Origin: Vitreoscilla sp.
Lineage (GTDB): Bacteria; Pseudomonadota; Gammaproteobacteria; Burkholderiales; Neisseriaceae
Assembly: GCA_030150505.1 (NCBI GenBank)
Contig: JASLFS010000046.1
Location: forward strand, 1 to 11,978
DNA length: 11,978 nucleotides
Reading direction: 5' to 3'
Positions within the stretch are counted from its first letter, which is position 1. The number at the start of each line of letters is the position of its first letter. Below, piece after piece: positions 7,042 through 11,978 of this stretch. The notes beneath the pieces were generated by a model. That model had not been told where the DNA came from. It did not search any database and worked only from the letters and a program-made list of their open reading frames with translations. The position numbers and the translations under genes are program-made.

Positions 7042-7497
7042 ATGACAATGAAAAAACTAACTCGTAAGCAAATTATTTTACTCGCGGTTATGTTGGTATT
7101 ATTTGCCATATTAAAAATTGCGACCATTTTATATTGGCAACAATATAAGCAAGGCGATACCAGCTCCGCTGTTAGCTTGCCTGTGGCTTGTGAAATTAGA
7201 AATGGCTGCCAATTGTCAAATGGGGTTGTTTTAACATTTGATGGCAAAGTCAGTGATAAAACCCGATTTAATATTATTGCAACCAATGTACCAGAACATA
7301 TTGATACACTTTATGTTAGTTTTAGCATGAAAAGTATGGACATGGGGTTTAATCGCTATAAACTGTTACCACATGCCAATGGAACCTGGATTGCAGAAGA
7401 TGTTCGGCTTCCTATTTGTGTATTACAGCTTAAAGATTACATTGCCGAAGTTACCATTGGTCAAGAGCATTATGAAATTCCATTTAGAATAGATTAA
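7042..7497 (+). CDS. Membrane-anchored periplasmic protein of unknown function, possibly FixH/YtkA-like fold
   Basis: I do not recognise a named family. The 151-residue protein has a short basic N-terminus (MTMKKLTRKQ), one hydrophobic helix at about residues 11-31, then about 120 residues likely to lie in the periplasm as a beta-rich domain. Cys50 and Cys56 in ACEIRNGC could form a disulfide; a third cysteine is at 126. The block SMKSMDMG (Met96, Met99, Met101), followed by a GTW turn and a C-terminal VTIGQEHYEIPF strand, loosely recalls FixH/YtkA-type domains, where a Met-rich edge often relates to copper or oxidase assembly; this is only inference. ATG 7042 and ATG 7048 are both possible and neither has a clear ribosome site. 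It starts 3 bp after mutT, so it is probably cotranscribed. Confidence 0.75.
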   Translation: MTMKKLTRKQIILLAVMLVLFAILKIATILYWQQYKQGDTSSAVSLPVACEIRNGCQLSNGVVLTFDGKVSDKTRFNIIATNVPEHIDTLYVSFSMKSMDMGFNRYKLLPHANGTWIAEDVRLPICVLQLKDYIAEVTIGQEHYEIPFRID

Positions 7498-7515
7498 TTT
7501 GATTGAAAGAAAAAA

Positions 7516-7782
7516 ATGATTGCCAAAAAAATATTTGAAGAAGTTTCGGCTAAATTAGGTGAAACTTTGTCTAATAGCCCAGCAAAAGATGTTGAAAAAA
7601 ATGTGAAATCATTATTAGGTTCAGCATTTAATCGCATGGATTTAGTTACCCGTGAAGAATTTGATTTGCAACAGCAAATTTTATTAAAAACACGAGAACA
7701 ATTAACTATTTTAGAAGAGAAAGTTGCTGCTTTAGAGCTGGAGCAACAATCTGCAAAACTTTTACCAAAAAGCGAAGACTAA
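7516..7782 (+). CDS. ubiK: Ubiquinone biosynthesis accessory factor UbiK (YqiC/BMFP family)
   Basis: This 88-residue protein matches the BMFP family: an amphipathic N-terminal half (MIAKKIFEEVSAKLGETL) likely to lie on membranes, the conserved central FNRMDLVTREEFDLQ segment at about 38-52, and a C-terminal coiled coil (about 48-80, heptads rich in Leu, Glu and Gln) that trimerises the protein. UbiK binds UbiJ and promotes efficient aerobic ubiquinone synthesis, apparently by presenting the lipid intermediates to the Ubi hydroxylases. The ribosome site before ATG 7516 is weak (GAAAGA). It lies 18 bp after the membrane protein and 33 bp before comM; ubiK beside comM is a frequent proteobacterial pairing. 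Confidence 0.9.
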   Translation: MIAKKIFEEVSAKLGETLSNSPAKDVEKNVKSLLGSAFNRMDLVTREEFDLQQQILLKTREQLTILEEKVAALELEQQSAKLLPKSED

Positions 7783-7815
7783 ATGATTAGTTAATAATCA
7801 TGATAGGAGGGCGCA

Positions 7816-9327
7816 ATGTCCTTAGCTTTGGTTTATTCCCGTGCATTAACGGGTATTCATGCTCCCTCTGTAGAAGTTGAAGCTCATTTAGCCAATGGTT
7901 TGCCAGCGTTTCATATCGTTGGCTTACCAGAAGCTGAAGTCAAAGAAAGTCGTGATCGGGTTCGAGCTGCGATCATTCAATCGGGATTTGATTTCCCAGC
8001 CAAAAAAATTACCATTAATTTAGCACCAGCTGATTTACCCAAACATTCTGGTCGCTTCGATTTGCCAATTGCGATTGGCATACTGGCAGCATCCAAACAA
8101 ATTAATACCACGCATTTAGAGCGATATGAGTTTATTGGCGAGTTGGCCTTATCTGGATTGTTAAGACCTGTTCAAGGTGTTGTGGCCATGAGTCGTGCTT
8201 GTCAGCACAATGCTCGCAGTTTGTTTGTGCCCATAGAAAATGCGATGCAAGCGGCTTTGGTGCCGGAGTCTGAAATATATGGCGCCAAAAGCTTATTAGA
8301 AGTGAGTGCGCATCTTAATCAACAAGCATTACTGACATTAGAAGAGGTTAATGTTGCTGATTTATTATTGGATCAGCACGATAAAATTGATTTTTCTGAT
8401 GTTAAAGGTCAGCAAACAGCCAAAACAGCTTTGCAAATCGCTGCCAGTGGTAGCCATAGTTTATTAATGGTAGGGCCTCCAGGGACAGGAAAATCCATGT
8501 TGGCGAGCAGATTTGCTAGCATATTGCCACCATTGACCATGAATGAGTATTTGGATGTTGCTGCAATCAGTGGATTAACATCATCATTTGAACAGCAATT
8601 CTCTTTGAAAAGGCCTTTTCGTTCTCCTCATCATAGCGCATCAGCTGTAGCTTTGGTTGGAGGGGGAAGCCAGCCACGACCAGGAGAAATATCTTTAGCA
8701 CATCATGGCGTCTTGTTTTTAGATGAATTACCTGAATTTGATAGAAAGGTATTAGAAGTATTAAGAGAGCCGTTGGAAAATGGGGAAATTCATATTTCCA
8801 GAGCTGCGAATCAGGTAACGTTTCCTGCTCAATTTCAGCTAATCGCTGCCATGAATCCATGTCCTTGTGGATATTTAGGGCATGCTACACAATCATGCCG
8901 TTGTAGCAGTGACAGTGTGGCTCGGTATCAGAATAAATTATCTGGCCCATTATTAGATAGAATTGATATGAGTATTCATGTGCCTAGCTTAACATTACAA
9001 GAAATTGAACTATTGCCAATAGGGCAGTCTAGTTTGGAAATTAAAAAAACGGTTCAAGATAGTCGGAATAAGCAATTGCAGCGGCAAGGATGTTTGAATG
9101 CTAAATTAACCGTATCTCAATTAGATGACGTGGCCAATATCGATGCTCAGGCAAAATTATTTTTGCAACAGGTGATTGATACATTGCATTTATCGGCGCG
9201 AGCTTATCATAAAATACTAAGAGTGGCTCGAACAGTAGCTGATTGGCAAAATAATGAACAAGTTGGTAAAGAGCACATTCAACAAGCCATTGCTTTTAGA
9301 AGGGCAATTGTAAATAAAACTAGCTAA
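7816..9327 (+). CDS. comM: ComM/YifB-family AAA+ ATPase (Mg-chelatase-like helicase)
   Basis: ComM is a hexameric helicase that promotes branch migration when transformed DNA is integrated, so it supports natural competence. The 503 residues match the family length (about 505). The N-terminal domain resembles Lon/RadA S5-like folds (LPAFHIVGLPEAEVKESRDRV). The AAA+ core has Walker A GPPGTGKS at 220-227, Walker B LFLDELPEF with Asp303-Glu304, and the family-typical AAMNPCPCG with four clustered cysteines (NPCPCG to CRC). The C-terminal Mg-chelatase-like helical region contains LSARAYHKILRVARTVADW. AGGAGG at 7805-7810, 5 nt before the ATG, is one of the best ribosome sites in the window. Its presence agrees with the uptake sequences nearby, which imply a naturally transformable organism. 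Confidence 0.95.
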   Translation: MSLALVYSRALTGIHAPSVEVEAHLANGLPAFHIVGLPEAEVKESRDRVRAAIIQSGFDFPAKKITINLAPADLPKHSGRFDLPIAIGILAASKQINTTHLERYEFIGELALSGLLRPVQGVVAMSRACQHNARSLFVPIENAMQAALVPESEIYGAKSLLEVSAHLNQQALLTLEEVNVADLLLDQHDKIDFSDVKGQQTAKTALQIAASGSHSLLMVGPPGTGKSMLASRFASILPPLTMNEYLDVAAISGLTSSFEQQFSLKRPFRSPHHSASAVALVGGGSQPRPGEISLAHHGVLFLDELPEFDRKVLEVLREPLENGEIHISRAANQVTFPAQFQLIAAMNPCPCGYLGHATQSCRCSSDSVARYQNKLSGPLLDRIDMSIHVPSLTLQEIELLPIGQSSLEIKKTVQDSRNKQLQRQGCLNAKLTVSQLDDVANIDAQAKLFLQQVIDTLHLSARAYHKILRVARTVADWQNNEQVGKEHIQQAIAFRRAIVNKTS

Positions 9328-9371
9328 TATGGCTGAGTTTGTTAAAATCATTCATTGTGATTTTGAATTAG

Positions 9372-10085
9372 ATGAATAAGATTATGAAAAAACATATTCA
9401 CCAAGCAGGTAAGACATTCAGTGGTATTTTAATTGGGCTAGTATTAGCTGTAGTAGTCGTTGCCGGCTTATTATGGTTTTTGAATAATAACAAAACAACA
9501 TTCCAAGAACATGATTCAGTGGTGGTTGATGAGGTTGAAACTGAAGTTCTAACACCGCCTGATTTTAATAATGGCAATTCTTCTGCTGAAGAAGATGGCG
9601 ATTTAACACAGTGGGAAGATGATCTTGATACTCATCCAGAAGGAGCATCTCAAGAATTGGAAACTGTTGATAAACCTATTGAGCCTGCGGTGAAACCAAA
9701 AGTGGATAATCGGAAACCGCAAGAGACGAAAAAACCAGATGCAAAACCAGTTGAAAAACCCATTAAAGTAACACCAGAACAAATTTTGGATAATGGCAGT
9801 ATTGAAAAAGCACGTGAAAAAGCTGAGCAAGACGCAACGAAGCAAGTAAAAACGGGTAAAAAAATTGTATTACAAGCAGGTTCTTATGCTAAACAAGAAA
9901 CTGCAGATGCACAACGTGCACAATTATTGATGCTAGGGGTTGATGCTCACGTTGAAAAAGCGCAAATCAGTGGTGGTAAAACAGTGTACCGCGTGAAGAC
10001 ATCAAAACTTGCTGCTGCAGAATCAGCGGCAATAGAGAAAACCTTAAAAAGTAACGGCATTGACTATCTAGCCATTTCACAATAA
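9372..10085 (+). CDS. FtsN-like SPOR-domain inner-membrane protein
   Basis: This is a single-pass membrane protein with three parts. A hydrophobic helix spans about residues 17-37 (GILIGLVLAVVVVAGLLWFL). A long Pro/Lys/Glu/Asp-rich spacer of about 125 residues follows. A C-terminal SPOR domain (about 165-237) begins KKIVLQAGSYAKQETADAQRA. SPOR domains bind denuded septal peptidoglycan, so a role in cell division or septal wall metabolism is likely; the layout is that of FtsN. It has no catalytic domain. An in-frame TAG directly precedes ATG 9372, so the start is either 9372 or ATG 9384; neither has a good ribosome site. dsbA follows after 24 bp and is probably cotranscribed. I withhold the name ftsN because short divergent SPOR proteins cannot be assigned reliably by eye. 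Confidence 0.85.
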   Translation: MNKIMKKHIHQAGKTFSGILIGLVLAVVVVAGLLWFLNNNKTTFQEHDSVVVDEVETEVLTPPDFNNGNSSAEEDGDLTQWEDDLDTHPEGASQELETVDKPIEPAVKPKVDNRKPQETKKPDAKPVEKPIKVTPEQILDNGSIEKAREKAEQDATKQVKTGKKIVLQAGSYAKQETADAQRAQLLMLGVDAHVEKAQISGGKTVYRVKTSKLAAAESAAIEKTLKSNGIDYLAISQ

Positions 10086-10109
10086 TACATTTCATTAAAG
10101 GATAGAATT

Positions 10110-10805
10110 ATGCGATTTTCAAAATGGATTGTTGCAGGCGCATTGGCTGCAAGTTTTGGTTTTGCGCAAGCCGCAATTGTTGAAGGACAAGATTACCAAA
10201 CATTGCCAAAAGCGATGCCTCAAGCTAATTCTAATCAAGTAGAAGTTTTAGAGTTTTTTGGTTATTTTTGTATTCATTGTAAAAATATAGATCCTATCAT
10301 TCGTAAACACAGCCGTACGTTTGCCAGCGATACTTACTACAAGCCAGTTCATGTTGTATGGGAACCAGCAATGCTTCCATTTGCACGCATTGCATCGGCA
10401 GTTGATGCAACCGGCATGATGAATCAAGCTAACCCAGCAATTTATAGTGCAATGTTCGATCAAAAAGTAAATCTGGGTGATGAGAAAACATTCAAAGATT
10501 GGGCGAAAAAGCAAACTAGTTTTGATGGTAATAAATTAATTACAGCTTATGATTCTTTTAATGCTCAGCAAAATGCAAAAGCAATGGAAAAAATGACTGT
10601 TGATTACCAAATTGATAGTACGCCAACAGTCATTGTTGGTGGTAAATACAAAGTTATCATGCGTGACTTTAATAAAGCCATGAATACCATTGATGAATTG
10701 GTTGTGAAAGTACGCCAAGAGAATGGCTTACCAGCACCACAAGCCAAAGCTGTTAAAGCGGTTAGTAGCAAAGGTGCAGCAGCTGCATTGGCTGCTAATC
10801 AATAA
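10110..10805 (+). CDS. dsbA: Periplasmic thiol:disulfide oxidoreductase DsbA
   Basis: DsbA donates its disulfide to exported proteins as they fold and is reoxidised by DsbB. The 231-residue precursor has a Sec signal peptide with a likely cleavage after FAQA (residue 21). There is no lipobox cysteine, so the mature protein should be soluble, unlike lipoprotein DsbA paralogs of pathogenic Neisseria. The thioredoxin fold carries the redox motif Cys54-Ile-His-Cys57 after EFFGYF, and the cis-Pro loop is Thr171-Pro172. Ile replaces the Pro of the E. coli CPHC motif, close to the CVHC seen in Neisseria. The mature protein ends in an Ala/Lys-rich tail after about residue 208. AAAGGA at 10097-10102, 7 nt upstream, supports the ATG. 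It is the last gene before a DUS-pair terminator. Confidence 0.94.
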   Translation: MRFSKWIVAGALAASFGFAQAAIVEGQDYQTLPKAMPQANSNQVEVLEFFGYFCIHCKNIDPIIRKHSRTFASDTYYKPVHVVWEPAMLPFARIASAVDATGMMNQANPAIYSAMFDQKVNLGDEKTFKDWAKKQTSFDGNKLITAYDSFNAQQNAKAMEKMTVDYQIDSTPTVIVGGKYKVIMRDFNKAMNTIDELVVKVRQENGLPAPQAKAVKAVSSKGAAAALAANQ

Positions 10806-10827
10806 TTGTCATTAAATTGTCATTTAC

Positions 10828-10839
10828 TTCAGGTAGCCT
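10828..10839 (-). repeat. DNA uptake sequence, AGGCTACCTGAA on the minus strand, left arm of dsbA terminator
   Basis: The plus strand reads TTCAGGTAGCCT, an exact reverse complement of AGGCTACCTGAA, which I recall as the Eikenella-type DUS dialect. It differs at one base (A for G at position 6) from the words inside recO and mutT. It forms the left arm of the terminator hairpin. Confidence 0.75.
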
Positions 10840-10859
10840 ATTAGGCTACCTGATTTTTT
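10829..10859 (+). terminator. Intrinsic terminator after dsbA, made of an inverted uptake-sequence pair
   Basis: An uninterrupted 11-bp stem (10829-10839 with 10843-10853) closes a 3-nt loop and is followed by six T residues (10854-10859), 23 bases after the dsbA stop. This is a strong Rho-independent terminator and ends the SPOR-dsbA unit. Confidence 0.92.
10843..10853 (+). repeat. Partner uptake sequence, right arm of dsbA terminator (11 of 12 bases)
   Basis: AGGCTACCTGA followed by T instead of A matches 11 of 12 positions of the left-arm word, in opposite orientation and 3 bases away. Close inverted pairs of uptake words downstream of genes are a known Neisseriaceae habit, where they double as terminators. 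The last mismatch is where the T-tract begins. Confidence 0.7.
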
Positions 10860-10872
10860 ATGAGCGTAAGCC

Positions 10873-11703
10873 ATGGATATATTGCTGTTATTAAAAGCAT
10901 TGGTTTTGGGTATCATTGAAGGCATTACTGAATTCTTACCTATTTCCAGTACTGGGCATCTAATTGTCTCTGCTGATTTATTAAATTTTAAAAGCACAGA
11001 ACAAGTATTTGAAATTGCCATTCAGCTTGGTGCAGTATTGGCAGTTGTGTATGAATATCGCCAGAAATTCACACATGTTATTACTAATATTGGTCGAGAT
11101 AAAAAAGTAAATCGATTTGTTTTAAACTTAGCCATTGCTTTTTTACCTGCTGCTGTTATTGGTTTATTGTTTAGTAAAGTTATCAAATCGTATTTATTCA
11201 ACCCAATTACCGTTGCAACAGCCTTGGTTATTGGTGGGTTGATTATTTTTTGGGCTGAGAAACGGCAAGAAAATAAGAGACCAAGAGTTTTATCCGTTGA
11301 TGACATGAAAAGCAAAGATGCATTATTAGTGGGTGTTGCTCAAGTATTTGCATTGATTCCAGGAACGTCTCGTTCTGGTAGTACGATTATTGGTGGGATG
11401 TTGGGTGGATTAGATAGAAAAGTGGCAACAGAGTTTTCGTTTTTTCTAGCTGTTCCTGTCATGATTGCAGCAACGGGTTATCAATTGATTAAATATCGTC
11501 ATTTATTTAGTACTGATGATATTGCGACCATTGCAATTGGGTTTGTTGCTGCTTTTATTAGTGGTTTGTTTGCAGTGCGTGCGTTATTAAAATTTTTGGC
11601 AACAAAAAACTATGTGCCATTTGCTTGGTATCGTATTATTTTTGGTGGCATTATTTTATTAACATGGGGCACTGGTTTGGTTGACTGGACGATGCCGTCA
11701 TAG
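10873..11703 (+). CDS. uppP: Undecaprenyl-diphosphatase UppP (BacA)
   Basis: UppP dephosphorylates undecaprenyl diphosphate on the outer face of the inner membrane, recycling the lipid carrier for peptidoglycan, O-antigen and other glycans; extra copies confer bacitracin resistance. The 276-residue protein is strongly hydrophobic with several membrane helices. Both signature motifs are intact: EGITEFLPISSTGHL with Glu16, Glu20 and His29, and PGTSRSGST with Arg167. These align with E. coli Glu17, Glu21, His30 and Arg174. The ATG at 10873 lies only 13 bp after the T-run of the dsbA terminator and has a weak ribosome site. I saw no clear promoter in the short gap, so one may lie within dsbA, or the gene may rely on read-through. 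Confidence 0.95.
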   Translation: MDILLLLKALVLGIIEGITEFLPISSTGHLIVSADLLNFKSTEQVFEIAIQLGAVLAVVYEYRQKFTHVITNIGRDKKVNRFVLNLAIAFLPAAVIGLLFSKVIKSYLFNPITVATALVIGGLIIFWAEKRQENKRPRVLSVDDMKSKDALLVGVAQVFALIPGTSRSGSTIIGGMLGGLDRKVATEFSFFLAVPVMIAATGYQLIKYRHLFSTDDIATIAIGFVAAFISGLFAVRALLKFLATKNYVPFAWYRIIFGGIILLTWGTGLVDWTMPS

Positions 11704-11776
11704 GTGTTTTAAATATAGTATTGTATAAAAATACAAAAATATAGTTGCTATAAAATGAGATAGAAAAATGAAATAG

Positions 11777-11805
11777 CTGCCAGTTGCAAAAAATTGTGGT
11801 AGTAT
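11777..11805 (+). promoter_or_regulatory. Candidate sigma-70 promoter for hisZ
   Basis: CTGCCA at 11777-11782 (4 of 6 to TTGACA) and TAGTAT at 11800-11805 (5 of 6 to TATAAT) are separated by exactly 17 bp in the gap after uppP. A start near 11812 would give a leader of about 60 nt that contains the hairpin at 11819-11846. An extended -10 like TGCTATAAA at 11746-11754 is a weaker alternative. Confidence 0.4.
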
Positions 11806-11818
11806 TTCTTTTTACATA

Positions 11819-11846
11819 GAAAAGGTGGGCGTTAGCTCGCCTTTTT
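11819..11846 (+). terminator. Terminator-like hairpin in the uppP-hisZ gap
   Basis: AAAGG-TGGGC pairs across GTTA with GCTCG-CCTTT (11821-11830 with 11835-11844), giving a 10-bp stem with two G-T wobbles, extendable by A11820-T11845. The downstream TTTTTGTT partly overlaps the stem. It could be the uppP terminator, or, if the promoter upstream of it is real, an attenuator in the hisZ leader. The rest of the 169-bp gap is very AT-rich, and I see nothing coding in it. Confidence 0.55.
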
Positions 11847-11872
11847 GTTGTGTCAATTGAAAGAGGATGACC

Positions 11873-11978
11873 ATGCAATCTTGGCAATTACCTGAATACA
11901 TTGCCGATATCCTACCTTCAACTGCTAGGCAGTTGGAAAGTGCCAAAGAAGCTTTGTTGGCACTCTTCCGCGTACACG
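11873..11978 (+). CDS. hisZ: ATP phosphoribosyltransferase regulatory subunit HisZ (5' end only)
   Basis: Only the first 35 codons are in the window, running off the end. They read MQSWQLPEYIADILPSTARQ and continue LESAKEALLALFRVH. This is the start of the class II histidyl-tRNA-synthetase-like fold of HisZ: IADILP corresponds to the (G)xxDxLP motif, followed by the first long helix. HisZ is the catalytically inactive HisRS relative that pairs with the short HisG to make the first enzyme of histidine synthesis and bring histidine feedback. A true HisRS would start with a different N-terminus, but 35 residues cannot fully exclude one. AGAGGA at 11862-11867 lies 5 nt before the ATG. Confidence 0.85.
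   Translation, partial: MQSWQLPEYIADILPSTARQLESAKEALLALFRVH

Noticed and set aside
7783..7801. Inverted repeat ATGATTA / TAATCAT between ubiK and comM
   Set aside because: The 7-bp stem is almost all A-T with no T-tract after it, so it is too weak for a terminator, and I know no operator of this form here.
8728..8741. TTACCTGAA in comM (and again near 11886 in hisZ) as partial uptake words
   Set aside because: Only the last 8-9 bases agree, and both encode the conserved Leu-Pro-Glu of their families, so protein constraint explains them.
11746..11754. Extended -10 element TGCTATAAA as the hisZ promoter
   Set aside because: No -35 hexamer lies at acceptable spacing, and the AT-rich gap produces such matches easily; kept only as an alternative to 11777-11805.
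1..11978. A novel defence, mobile or CRISPR system
   Set aside because: Every sizeable frame on the plus strand belongs to a known housekeeping or metabolic family, apart from one small membrane protein; I saw no repeats arrays, transposase, integrase, tRNA or attachment-site duplications.

Overview
The window is chromosomal DNA from an AT-rich (roughly 40% GC by eye) Gram-negative bacterium, most likely a member of the Neisseriaceae (Betaproteobacteria). Three things point there. First, the gene neighbourhood and protein styles: recO-pdxJ-acpS-mutT, a SPOR-domain protein beside dsbA, and a hisZ start. Second, 12-bp DNA uptake sequences (DUS) of the Neisseriaceae type: AGGCTGCCTGAA occurs exactly in recO and, reversed, in mutT, with a one-mismatch copy in pdxJ. 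Third, the dsbA terminator is built from an inverted pair of the sister word AGGCTACCTGAA. From memory, these two words are the dialects named after Simonsiella and Eikenella; the low GC fits a Simonsiella-like genus better, but I cannot name the genus.

Layout: all recognised genes are on the + strand and tightly packed. (1) 1-4.3 kb is a fatty-acid degradation block: the 3' end of a FadL-type outer-membrane channel, a FadB/FadN-type dehydrogenase/hydratase and the FadA thiolase, closed by a strong terminator at 4277-4307. FadL imports long-chain fatty acids, and FadB and FadA carry out the hydratase, dehydrogenase and thiolase steps of beta-oxidation; no acyl-CoA ligase or dehydrogenase is present here. 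(2) 4.3-7.5 kb is a housekeeping run: recO, pdxJ, acpS, a mutT-like Nudix gene with an odd C-terminal extension, and a small membrane-anchored protein of unknown function. (3) 7.5-9.3 kb holds ubiK and comM. (4) 9.4-10.9 kb is an envelope pair, a FtsN-like SPOR protein and dsbA, ended by the DUS-pair terminator. (5) 10.9 kb to the end holds uppP, a 169-bp gap with a candidate promoter and a terminator-like hairpin, and the first 35 codons of hisZ.

No rRNA, tRNA, insertion sequence, CRISPR array, prophage or toxin-antitoxin gene was seen. I found no evidence of a new defence or mobile system. The most informative signals are the two DUS dialects, the shortened ThiE-like tail of the MutT protein and the orphan membrane-anchored protein with a Met-rich motif.
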